Position numbers and translations under genes: made by a program
Part shown: in pieces, positions 24,943-33,423 of the stretch
How positions within the stretch are numbered: position 1 is the first letter of the stretch
Layout: each line of letters starts with the position of its first letter
Source of the DNA: JALZUE01 sp051251725
GTDB lineage: Bacteria; Pseudomonadota; Gammaproteobacteria; Enterobacterales; Alteromonadaceae
Direction: 5' to 3'
Length of the DNA stretch: 48,754 bases
NCBI GenBank assembly: GCA_051251725.1
Contig: JBPOFN010000031.1
Coordinates: forward strand, 1-48,754
Notes under the pieces: generated by a model
Seen by the model: only the letters and a program-made list of their open reading frames with translations
Told to the model about the DNA's origin: nothing
Databases searched by the model: none

Positions 24943-26486
24943 TACGAGGCCTCCACGACACTATTGTGACGTTTATGATTAAGGGTTTGCTGCATTATAT
25001 GTTTAATCTTGCTGGCTGGCGAATATAAAGCATCAATGGCAGTTGCATAAGGTTGGCTAAATGCGCTTTGCTCAATTAAGTCGGCAAACAAGCTGTTTAT
25101 TTTTAAAAAGGCAAGCATATCATTAGGTGTTTGCTGAGCATATTTAGCAAGTTCGTCGCGCATAGCATCTTGAATATCTAATGGTGCGTTTGTTTGGCTA
25201 ACTTGCTTATCACTATATAAACACCAAGTGGCAATCACTAAAATAGCTAATGAGCAATCACGCCCAGCAGCAAGGTTTTCATTAATGGTGGCAATTAAAA
25301 ACTTCGGCAATTTCGCTGAGCTTTCGGAGCATATACGCGCCAAGCTGTCCTTAATATTGGGGTTTGAAAAACGCTCAATTAAGGTATCTTTGTATTGGTC
25401 TAAATCTAAACCGTCAAGTTCATCTAATAATGGCGTTACTTCTAAGTCCATAAAAGCACGTAAATATTCGGCGAAATCAAGATCAGAAACCGTTTCATCA
25501 ATAGTCGCGTAGCCATGTATTGAACCTAATAAACCTAAGACCGAATGGCCGGCATTTAATAAGCGAATTTTCATTTTTTCAAACGGTGTCACATCGCTAA
25601 CAAATTGCGCGCCAGCTAAATCCCAGTTAGGGCGGCCATCACTAAAGTTATCTTCAATAACCCACTGTGAAAACGACTCACAAGTAATTGGCCATTCATC
25701 AGTTAAACCAAAGGTATTGGCGACATAATCAATATCCGCTTGAGTGGTAACTGGCGTTATACGGTCTACCATCGCATTTGGAAATTCAACATTAAGTGCA
25801 ATCCATTGGCTTAGCTCAGGATCTTGCTGCTGGGTAAAAGTAAGCAGCATTTTACGTGTTACTGCGCCATTGTGTTGAATATTGTCACAAGACTGCACCG
25901 TAAACGCTTTCATGCCTTGCTCTTTACGCTGTTTTAAACCGGCGGCAATATAGCCAAAAGCGGTTTTTGGCTCGCTTGGGTGTGCAATATCGTGGGCAAT
26001 ACCAGGATTTTCTAAGTCTAGCTCACCGGTCGTCGGGTGTAAGTTGTAGCCACCTTCAGTAATCGTTAATGAGACAATTTTGGTATCGCTGTGGGCAATT
26101 TTGTCAATGACATTTTGTTTATTGTCTGGGGCAAAAATAAAGTCAATCATCGAGCCTATAACTTTATTGTCGATTTGACCGTTGGGATGGCGAACGACTA
26201 ACGAATACAGATAATCTTGTTTTACTAAAATATCACGTAAACCGCGATTGTTTTCTAATAAGCCAACACCACAAATTGCCCATTGCTCAGAGCCAGGCGT
26301 TTTTAATAATTCATTGATATACATGGCTTGATGAGCACGGTGAAAACCACCAACACCAATGTGCACTATGCCTGCTTTCAGTTGGCTGCGATCATAAGTG
26401 GGGATATCAATATGGCTAGGTAAATTAGCTAAGGTTAATTGATTTAACGAACGCGTTTTTTTGTCGTTTTGGGCAATGTTAGTCAT
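24942..26486 (-). CDS. Mannitol 2-dehydrogenase (long-chain polyol dehydrogenase)
   Basis: 514 residues; oxidises D-mannitol (often also arabitol or sorbitol) to the 2-ketose with NAD. The N-terminal Rossmann loop is VHIGVGGFHRAHQA (about 41-54). The catalytic motif K306-x4-N311-xx-H314 in MKIRLLNAGHS has the same spacing as the Pseudomonas enzyme (K295, N300, H303). Slightly longer than the usual 490 residues, mainly at the N-terminus. Coupled to the downstream fructokinase by a one-base overlap. It confirms a hexitol role for the locus. Known names for such genes are mtlK or mtlD depending on species. Confidence 0.94.
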   Translation of the reverse strand: MTNIAQNDKKTRSLNQLTLANLPSHIDIPTYDRSQLKAGIVHIGVGGFHRAHQAMYINELLKTPGSEQWAICGVGLLENNRGLRDILVKQDYLYSLVVRHPNGQIDNKVIGSMIDFIFAPDNKQNVIDKIAHSDTKIVSLTITEGGYNLHPTTGELDLENPGIAHDIAHPSEPKTAFGYIAAGLKQRKEQGMKAFTVQSCDNIQHNGAVTRKMLLTFTQQQDPELSQWIALNVEFPNAMVDRITPVTTQADIDYVANTFGLTDEWPITCESFSQWVIEDNFSDGRPNWDLAGAQFVSDVTPFEKMKIRLLNAGHSVLGLLGSIHGYATIDETVSDLDFAEYLRAFMDLEVTPLLDELDGLDLDQYKDTLIERFSNPNIKDSLARICSESSAKLPKFLIATINENLAAGRDCSLAILVIATWCLYSDKQVSQTNAPLDIQDAMRDELAKYAQQTPNDMLAFLKINSLFADLIEQSAFSQPYATAIDALYSPASKIKHIMQQTLNHKRHNSVVEAS

Positions 26487-26665
26487 GTTTTTGGCCTTAC
26501 TAAATAGGATTTAACCTAAAATATAGCTGGGTAACCCGTCGGTTTGGTGACCCAGTTTAACTGATGTTATGTACGTCATTTGCTGTTATTCGTTGTTTTG
26601 TTATGGTTAATAACAGCAATTATTATGGCGCGTGTTTAATGCTTTATTTTGCTTGCAGCGTTTAT

Positions 26666-28423
26666 TTAGCTCATCGCTTTCACTTGTGTTGCTTCGAGTT
26701 CTGGGCTGACACAGTTAAGCGCTTTTTGTCGTTTTAAGGCGACATACGAACTAGTAAAATAAACAATGGTTAAGATGAAGCAGTAAAGTTCAAATTGTGC
26801 TTTGTTGGCATCATAGATGTCCATAGTTGAGCTGAAAAACATCACCTGACAAGCAAAGGCTGTAATAATTAATAATGACACGGCAGAGACTGCGTTTAAT
26901 ATTTTGCTAAAACCACTGGTATCTTCAACAAACGGTTGGTCATCACGAGCAAGCTTTGTTTGATAAGCAACAATTTGTTCTTGCTCTAGCGCTTCAGCCG
27001 CAACTTCATGGCTGTAATCTTTATCGGCGCCATATTTTTTCGCTAATACTGTGTAGACGACAATACTGAAGATCCATGTTGGAATGAATAAGTAATAAAA
27101 CGACATTACATCGACAGCATTTAAGCCAAAACCGAACACTAAAGCGAGTGCCCATGTAGCAATAGCAGGGATGCTACGCGAGATATTTTGATATTTGGCC
27201 CAGTAACGGGTTAACCCAATTTTTGGAAATAAGACATGCTCAGCAAAAACAATGCCGCCAACCGGTACTACTAATAAACCTGCGTAAGTTAACAGCGGTA
27301 ACATTTGTGAAAATACGAATGGGAAACAAGCAATGATCACAGTTACTACACCAACAATTGCGGTGGTTTTTTCACGTGAATGGTTAACAAAGATAGACTG
27401 CGCGGCTAAACCTGCGCGGTAAAGGTTCGCGTTAGCTGTTGTCCAACCCGCAATAATAATAATTACAAAACCGGTTAAACCTAAAGCGTGATAAGCAACA
27501 TCGCCTGGATCTAATTGAGTAATTGTTGTTTTAAGTAATACCGCTGCACCAGCGCCCATAATACCTGCTGAGATCCATGCTAAATAATGGCCGAAGAACA
27601 TGCCAACACCAGAAAATAAACCATAGCTTTTACGTTTAGCAAAACGGAATATCGCCATATCAATTAAACCAAAATGGGTAATAGAGTTAGCAGCCCATGC
27701 AAAGCCAATGACTTCAAGTAAACCAATGCCTTTTTCGCCATCGCTGGTAAAGCCTGTCCAAATGGAACTATCACCTATGGTCATAAAATCGCCCCAACCA
27801 GTTAAGGTGGTGCTGCCTAATACGTGGTTAGATAACGCCGGAAATAAAGTAAATGAACCGGCAATAAAAATTACAAATAACCAAGGGGCACATATTTTAG
27901 AAAAGTCGGCAACGGTTGAAAAACCATACATGGCAACAAATACCACAATTGAGCCAACCGCTAATACAATAGCGACAAACCAAAAACTATTTGGGTACCA
28001 ATTGAGCTGCGCAGGAATATCAAATAAAAACCTGACGGCAGTTGAGGAGACGGTGATCATTGCGGCGGAGATCACCGAAAATATCACGACATTTGCCCAG
28101 TTATATAGCTTGGTCATTGAATTACCGGCAATTTTATTAAGGTAATTGTATAAACTTAATCGCGTTTCAACAGCAATCGGTGCGGTTAATAACCACCAAG
28201 ACATCATGGCTAATAAATTACCAATCAACAAACCTAATAGAATATCTTTGGTTGCAGCCCCTAATGCGACAAAAGTTGCCCCAATCACAAATTCAGTTGC
28301 GGCAACGTGTTCTCCTGCGTACAAACCAGCAAAGTGTTTCCAGCCATGAAGCTTGTTTTTAGCAACTGGCATTTGTTCCTCATTCATCTGGCTAAATGAG
28401 TTCTCTCTTTGAATATTGGCCAT
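26666..28423 (-). CDS. NCS1-type permease (purine/cytosine permease family)
   Basis: 585 residues, about twelve membrane helices, with the NCS1 N-terminal region GWKHFAGLYAGEHVAATEF and the PIAVETRLSLYNY segment. Characterised members carry nucleobases, allantoin, hydantoins, thiamine or vitamin B6. The frame is open from 28447, but the ATG at 28423 has an AAGGAAG ribosome site. A hydrophilic loop lies near residue 470-500 and two more helices follow. It stands between mannitol dehydrogenase (180 bp downstream) and a HAD gene, with no nucleobase genes near, so a polyol or a related solute is a tempting substrate, but this is inference. Confidence 0.85.
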   Translation of the reverse strand: MANIQRENSFSQMNEEQMPVAKNKLHGWKHFAGLYAGEHVAATEFVIGATFVALGAATKDILLGLLIGNLLAMMSWWLLTAPIAVETRLSLYNYLNKIAGNSMTKLYNWANVVIFSVISAAMITVSSTAVRFLFDIPAQLNWYPNSFWFVAIVLAVGSIVVFVAMYGFSTVADFSKICAPWLFVIFIAGSFTLFPALSNHVLGSTTLTGWGDFMTIGDSSIWTGFTSDGEKGIGLLEVIGFAWAANSITHFGLIDMAIFRFAKRKSYGLFSGVGMFFGHYLAWISAGIMGAGAAVLLKTTITQLDPGDVAYHALGLTGFVIIIIAGWTTANANLYRAGLAAQSIFVNHSREKTTAIVGVVTVIIACFPFVFSQMLPLLTYAGLLVVPVGGIVFAEHVLFPKIGLTRYWAKYQNISRSIPAIATWALALVFGFGLNAVDVMSFYYLFIPTWIFSIVVYTVLAKKYGADKDYSHEVAAEALEQEQIVAYQTKLARDDQPFVEDTSGFSKILNAVSAVSLLIITAFACQVMFFSSTMDIYDANKAQFELYCFILTIVYFTSSYVALKRQKALNCVSPELEATQVKAMS

Positions 28424-28660
28424 TTGTTTCTTCCTTACTATCACCACTATTATAGAAAGAGTGAGGTGATAAGTTATTTATTATTAAAACTGAGATCATT
28501 GCATGATGACAATTTTGGTTCTTGTAAAATAGCCAGGAAAAACAACTGAACACGCAAACTGTTTAAATGTTTTCGCTGACTATGTTCTGATTTATTCTGA
28601 CGACAATTAAGACTCGCCGAGACGGTTTATTTACTTGTCATCAATGAATTTATTTACTTT

Positions 28661-29362
28661 TTAATGCTGCTCACTTTGTTGCTGTGCTGAAAGCGATAAT
28701 AAGCTTGGCTGCAATGTTTGAAAGTTTTGCCAGTGCTGCATAACAGCAACTTGCGGATAAGCTATTGAAACTTTATTCATGGCTTCACCGAGATGTTTTC
28801 CACCTTTATAGTGAATCACCTGCATACCAGCAGCTAATGCTGCGGTTACGCCCGCCATACTGTCTTCAATCACTAAACAATTTTTTGGCGCAACCGCCAT
28901 CACATTCGCCGCATGTAAAAATAAATCAGGAGCCGGTTTGCCATTCTCTACTTCGGAAGCGGTAAAAATACCATCAACAAAAAATGGCGTTAAGCCAACA
29001 ATTGTTAATGCTTTATCCGTACGTTGTCGGCTGCTACTGGTTGCTAAACAAAAAGGGAGATTTAATTGCGATAATACTTGTTTAATACCAGCGGTTGGCT
29101 GTAGGTGAATAGCAAACTCTTGTAGTAATGTATTGTGATACACACTTTCAAATGCCGCTGAGATCGTTTTGTTAAATACCTGCTGTATATTTTCTTTTAC
29201 AGTACTAAAGCTACAACCTAAAAAATTTTGTTGAACATATTCGTTATCGATCTCAACACCTATGCTGGCTAATTTAGCAATTAAAACCGTCGCGCTAATA
29301 ATTTCGCTGTCAATTAAGACACCATCACAATCGAAAATAATTAATTCAATGTTAGCGTTCAT
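28661..29362 (-). CDS. HAD-superfamily phosphatase, paralogue of the 22160 gene
   Basis: 233 residues, HAD subfamily IA. Motif I IIFDCDGVLIDSE (D11, D13), motif II CLATSSSRQR, motif III in ENGKPAPDLFLHAA, motif IV VIEDSMAGVTAALAAG. Nearly the whole length aligns by eye with the HAD protein of the facing operon, including NIELIIFDCDGVL and GKPAPDLFLHAA, so the two arose by duplication or were recruited together. First gene of the minus-strand half; 237 bp separate it from the NCS1 gene, so that one may have its own promoter. The N- and C-terminal differences suggest separate substrates. No strong ribosome site. Confidence 0.88.
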   Translation of the reverse strand: MNANIELIIFDCDGVLIDSEIISATVLIAKLASIGVEIDNEYVQQNFLGCSFSTVKENIQQVFNKTISAAFESVYHNTLLQEFAIHLQPTAGIKQVLSQLNLPFCLATSSSRQRTDKALTIVGLTPFFVDGIFTASEVENGKPAPDLFLHAANVMAVAPKNCLVIEDSMAGVTAALAAGMQVIHYKGGKHLGEAMNKVSIAYPQVAVMQHWQNFQTLQPSLLSLSAQQQSEQH

Positions 29363-29490
29363 GCGTTTATTTAGCCTATTTTAATAAAACGTCGGTATTA
29401 ATTTTTGGGTGTTTGCTTATTCAATCATAGTGTTTGAATAAAATAAGACAAAGCGGCTAATCCTTGTGTTTGGGCATTAGCTCTTTGTGT

Positions 29491-29500
29491 GAGCATAATC
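29491..29500 (-). promoter_or_regulatory. Reversed copy of the GATTATGCTC motif
   Basis: GAGCATAATC on the plus strand, i.e. GATTATGCTC on the minus strand, 128 bp upstream of the HAD gene that heads the minus-strand polyol operon. Same 10-mer as at 15912-15921. Confidence 0.4.
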
Positions 29501-29844
29501 CCACCAAGAAAGGGGGATGTCAATCGTTAATCGTGCCTTTTGAGCCAATAAAAGCGCTGTAAATTTAAAATTAGAATAAAAAAAACTGATATTTCAACTG
29601 GTTAATAGATAAATGTGATTAATAATTTATTAAAGGAAAGTTAACTAAAAATAATTTCAAGCCCTAAGTTAGTTGTTTATTATCAAAAGTAGGTTTGGTT
29701 AAGCTGCTACTTATAGGGCTAGTGGTTAATTATTTAACCTTTAAATTTACCGCTTTTTTGTATTGCATTGATCATAAAACCGGCCGCAAACTAATCGGCT
29801 GATGAATCGTGAAGCGGCGCAATTAATTACGCTACTTTAGTGTT

Positions 29845-29858
29845 TTGATGATGATCTT
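29845..29858. promoter_or_regulatory. Fnr-box-like sequence
   Basis: TTGATGATGATCTT matches the known Fnr consensus TTGAT-N4-ATCAA at 8 of 10 conserved positions. It lies about 310 bp upstream of the flavoprotein start codon, far for a class II site. A chance match is quite possible in AT-rich DNA. Confidence 0.25.
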
Positions 29859-30007
29859 GTAGAGCACTAAATTTTATGGTTTTTCTTTTTATATCTGATG
29901 TTTAATGCTTATATATAAGTAATAATTGTCGTCTGAGGTAGGATTTTTATCACTTTTATAACTATTGGGAAATTTTCTAACTTTTCTAGCAATAAAGAGG
30001 GGAAATA

Positions 30008-30046
30008 ATGACATTTTTTAATGGTTTACTAAGCTTTATACGGTAA
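30008..30046 (+). CDS. Possible 12-residue leader peptide
   Basis: ATG to TAA frame encoding MTFFNGLLSFIR. It is preceded by AAAGAGGGGAAATA, which is the best ribosome site near the head of the electron-transfer operon. It ends 109 bp before the TTG start of the flavoprotein gene. It could be a leader peptide, a tiny membrane peptide or chance; no attenuator hairpin was clear between it and the gene. Confidence 0.3.
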   Translation: MTFFNGLLSFIR

Positions 30047-30155
30047 GATTATTAACATTATAATTTGTAAAAAAATATTACCGTGGATTTTGCTCCGCTA
30101 TTACCCTGAACTTAGGTAAAAAAGAGCATTGTTACCTAGTTTTAGGGATAACATT

Positions 30156-32546
30156 TTGGCTGAAAAATATAAAATTGCTGTGATAGGTGCCGGTCCTGGT
30201 GGCATAAGTGCTGCTGCCCATGCTGCTGAATTAGACGTTTCCCATGTGTTATTGGAAGCGACGCCAAAAATTGCAAACACGATTCAAAAATATCAAAAAG
30301 GTAAACATGTGATGGCAGAGCCAGGCATTTTACCTTTACGAAGCCCAGTAAATTTTGCCGCCGGTAAACGCGAAGCCATTTTAGCCCAATGGCAGCAAGG
30401 TGTTGAAAGCAATAATGTTAATATTCAATACCAAGCGGCGGTGGTAAAAGTTGAAGGTCAGCAAGGTGATTTTATTATCACGTTAGCAAACGGTAATACT
30501 ATTCACGCTGAATTTATAATTTTAGGTATTGGCGTTCAAGGCAATCCGAGAAAGCTTGGCGTAACAGGTGATGATGCCGATTTTGTTCAATATTCACTAG
30601 ATAATCCGGATGATCACAATAATGAAGCTATCGTTATTGTTGGCGCTGGTGATGCCGCAATTGAAAATGCCATAGCGTTAGCTAAAAACAACAAAGTTTA
30701 TATTGTTAATCGCCGCGATGAATTTGCCCGCGCGAAAGAAGGTAACCTCAATTTAATTACAACCGCCATTGATAATGGTGAGGTTGAATGTTTCTACAAC
30801 ACTAATCCAAGCAGTGTTGAGCTAACGCCCAATGGTGAAAAACCGGGGGTTTTTGTCTTAAAAACCGCATCCGGTGAGGCGCAGGTTGACGTTGATCGTA
30901 TTATTGCCCGTTTGGGTGCGATCCCGCCGCGAGCACTAATTGAGTCTTTTGGTATCGAGTTTCCAAATAAAGACCTTAATTCAATTCCTGTGCTATCAGC
31001 CAAATACGAATCAAATGTTGCTGGCATTTATGTCATTGGCGCCTTGGGCGGTTATCCGCTGATTAAACAGGCGATGAACCAAGGTTATGAAGTAGTTGAG
31101 TACATTTTGGGCAATAATATTAATCCCGCGGATCACCCATTACTTGAAGATAAATTTACCCAGTTACCTTTCGATTTAGATGTTGATGGCATTTTGTCGT
31201 TAATGCAAAACAATATTCCGGTTTTTTCGCCGCTCACTCCTTTGGTATTTCGCGAGCTGATCCTTGATAGTAAAGTCCATGTACTTGCGCCGAGTACAGA
31301 AATATTTCAAAAAAATGATTACTCCAATACTTTCTACACCATCTTACAAGGTGAGGTAAAAATTGTCATTGGCGATCGAACAATCACCAGTAGCCAAGGA
31401 AACTTTTTTGGTGAAATGAGTTTGATCTCAGGCCGTAGACGCTCTGCCACCATAATTGCTGGTGATAACTGTATTGTTATCGAAACGCCGCGCCGCACCA
31501 TGATCAAACTTATCAACTCGATTGAAGCTGTCAAACGGGTGTTAGATGAAACTTTTATTATTCGTACTATTCAAGAAAAGTTTGCCGCAAATGTCCCTAT
31601 TAGTGATTTACAACCGATCGCGAGTAAAGCGCAATTAAACCAGTATGCCCCCAACGAAATTATATTTTCAGAAGGTGAAACCGCTGATTGTTTACATGTT
31701 ATTCGTAGCGGCTCAGTTACTGTCTCAAAAAAGGTTGGTGATAAAGATATTCCGATGACCTATGTTGCGGCTAATAATGTTGTCGGCGAAATGGGGTTAT
31801 TAGGCCGAGCACCGCGCTCAGCCAGTATTAAAGCAACAGTAAAAACCGAAACTATTTCAATTGACCGTGACTCGTTTGATGTTTTATTAGAAAAATCACC
31901 GGGCTTGCGTGAACGCATGGAAGTAGAAATTCAAAAGCGGCATTTAGAAAACACTCAAAATGCTGTGGATGGTGAGTCCGAGTCTGGCGATATTTTATCT
32001 TTTTTAATGGATCAGGGTTTAGGTGAAGCGACCGACGTTTTATTAATTAATGAAGATGCTTGTGTTGGCTGTGATAATTGTGAAACTGCGTGTGCTGCAA
32101 CACATGGCGGAACTTCTCGCTTAAATCGAAAAGCGGGGCCAACTTTTGCCCATGTGCATGTGCCTACGTCTTGCCGTCATTGTGAAGATCCCAGCTGCAT
32201 GAAAGATTGTCCACCCGATGCGATCCATCGCGGCGGTTTAGGCGGCGAAGTTTATATCAACGACAGCTGTATCGGTTGTGGTAATTGTGAACGTAATTGT
32301 CCCTATGGTGTTATCCAGATGGCTTATCCAAAAGAAGAAAACAGCGGCTTTTGGAGTAAAATGTTTTTCAATGCAGGGGAAACCCCCGGTGACAATAAAG
32401 TGAAAGCTGGTGAGCAAATTAAAAAAGCGGTGAAATGTGACATGTGTAAAGATATTGCCGGCGGGGCTTCTTGTGTGCGCGCTTGTCCAACGGGAGCGGC
32501 AACCCGGATTAGCCCAGAAAACTTCATTAAAGTGGTGAACGTTTAA
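30156..32546 (+). CDS. Flavoprotein - double cNMP domain - four-cluster ferredoxin fusion
   Basis: 796 residues. About 1-330: thioredoxin-reductase-like FAD/NAD(P) fold with GAGPGG (11-16), a second Rossmann motif VIVGAGDAAIEN, and VNRRDEFARAKE, which resembles the NADPH-binding HRR motif. It lacks the CxxC disulfide. About 357-460 and 481-595: two cyclic-nucleotide-binding-type beta-rolls (FFGEMSLISGRRRSATI and VVGEMGLLGRAPRSASI are the phosphate cassettes). About 630-785: a DmsB/NrfC-like module with four cysteine groups (CVGCDNCETAC, CRHCEDPSCMKDC, CIGCGNCERNC, CDMCKDIAGGASCVRAC) for four [4Fe-4S]. Start: TTG at 30156 after TAGGGA, giving MAEKYKIAVIGAG; another TTG at 30129 is also in frame. 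Cytoplasmic. It probably moves electrons from NAD(P)H to the cytochrome b encoded next. Confidence 0.9.
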   Translation: MAEKYKIAVIGAGPGGISAAAHAAELDVSHVLLEATPKIANTIQKYQKGKHVMAEPGILPLRSPVNFAAGKREAILAQWQQGVESNNVNIQYQAAVVKVEGQQGDFIITLANGNTIHAEFIILGIGVQGNPRKLGVTGDDADFVQYSLDNPDDHNNEAIVIVGAGDAAIENAIALAKNNKVYIVNRRDEFARAKEGNLNLITTAIDNGEVECFYNTNPSSVELTPNGEKPGVFVLKTASGEAQVDVDRIIARLGAIPPRALIESFGIEFPNKDLNSIPVLSAKYESNVAGIYVIGALGGYPLIKQAMNQGYEVVEYILGNNINPADHPLLEDKFTQLPFDLDVDGILSLMQNNIPVFSPLTPLVFRELILDSKVHVLAPSTEIFQKNDYSNTFYTILQGEVKIVIGDRTITSSQGNFFGEMSLISGRRRSATIIAGDNCIVIETPRRTMIKLINSIEAVKRVLDETFIIRTIQEKFAANVPISDLQPIASKAQLNQYAPNEIIFSEGETADCLHVIRSGSVTVSKKVGDKDIPMTYVAANNVVGEMGLLGRAPRSASIKATVKTETISIDRDSFDVLLEKSPGLRERMEVEIQKRHLENTQNAVDGESESGDILSFLMDQGLGEATDVLLINEDACVGCDNCETACAATHGGTSRLNRKAGPTFAHVHVPTSCRHCEDPSCMKDCPPDAIHRGGLGGEVYINDSCIGCGNCERNCPYGVIQMAYPKEENSGFWSKMFFNAGETPGDNKVKAGEQIKKAVKCDMCKDIAGGASCVRACPTGAATRISPENFIKVVNV

Positions 32547-33410
32547 ATGGAACTTTTTCTCAATTTTGCTAAGGCACGTTATTTAAAACTCACTTTATGG
32601 TTAGTGGTGCTTGCGACCCTTGTTTATATTTTTCATCAACCAGGACAACCAGCTAATGGTGGCACTTGGTATGGTTACACCTTAGGCACGATTTCAGCGC
32701 TATTAATTGTTTGGTTGATGTATTTTGGTCGTCGCAAACGTGATTATTATTCAACCTTAGGCACGGTCAAAGGTTGGTTGTCTGCGCATGTCTATTTAGG
32801 CACAGGCTTATTAGTATTAGCGACTTTACATACCGGTTTTCAATTTGGGCTTAATGTTCATACCTTGGCATATGGCTTGATGTGTTGTGCTATTTTTAGT
32901 GGTTTTTATGGCGCCTGGGCGTATATCTATTTACCGAGATACAAACGTGAAAATTTAAAAACCCTATCCGTTGATGAATATTTTCAAAATATTGAAGATA
33001 CCGATCGCCAAATTATCAAGTTATCTAAAAACTTACCTCAGACCTTAGTGGCAACAATTCAAAGTGCCATTGATCGCACACAACTTGGCGGTAACTTATT
33101 TAAGCAATTAACTACGCGCGATTATTCTTGTCTTATTTCAGCAAATAAAACGTTAGGGAATGTCGATCAAGCGACAATTACCTTCTTATTAGTACAAGCA
33201 TTAACTAAAGCGAAAGATGAAAAAACTGCCTTAACACTGAAACAGCTGATTGATTTATTTGGTGCGCGTAACCGTTTTCTCCAAGTTTTACGCCGCGATA
33301 TTAAAGACAGTGCTTTATTAAAAATATGGCTGTTTTTCCACATTCCGGTTTCATTTGCATTACTGGCAGCGTTAATTGCGCATATTGTTTCAGTATTCAT
33401 CTATTGGTAA
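32547..33410 (+). CDS. Di-haem cytochrome b-type membrane protein
   Basis: 287 residues with five predicted membrane helices (about 8-29, 41-61, 76-100, 106-130, 258-287) and a soluble stretch of about 125 residues between helices 4 and 5. Helix 3 carries H81 and H95 and helix 5 carries H265 and H279: two pairs spaced 14 residues apart, the pattern of two b haems stacked across the membrane. It begins at the base after the flavoprotein stop and is followed 13 bp later by the FHA-cytochrome. I see no clear match to a named family; ferric-reductase/cytochrome-b-like is the nearest. It probably passes electrons from the Fe-S module to periplasmic haems. Confidence 0.8.
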   Translation: MELFLNFAKARYLKLTLWLVVLATLVYIFHQPGQPANGGTWYGYTLGTISALLIVWLMYFGRRKRDYYSTLGTVKGWLSAHVYLGTGLLVLATLHTGFQFGLNVHTLAYGLMCCAIFSGFYGAWAYIYLPRYKRENLKTLSVDEYFQNIEDTDRQIIKLSKNLPQTLVATIQSAIDRTQLGGNLFKQLTTRDYSCLISANKTLGNVDQATITFLLVQALTKAKDEKTALTLKQLIDLFGARNRFLQVLRRDIKDSALLKIWLFFHIPVSFALLAALIAHIVSVFIYW

Positions 33411-33423
33411 TTAAGGCGCGCTA

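Larger units (their letters stand above)
29363..30155. other. Long divergent regulatory region
   Basis: About 790 bp between the leftward HAD gene and the rightward electron-transfer operon. It contains the reversed GATTATGCTC copy (29491-29500), an inverted repeat GGTTAATTATTTAACC (29724-29739), an Fnr-box-like TTGATGATGATCTT (29845-29858) and a 12-codon open frame with a strong ribosome site (30008-30046). No larger gene seen. Confidence 0.55.

Noticed and set aside
27708..28145. Plus-strand 145-codon frame opposite the NCS1 permease
   Set aside because: Opposite-strand shadow of a membrane protein gene; the minus-strand frame is clearly real.
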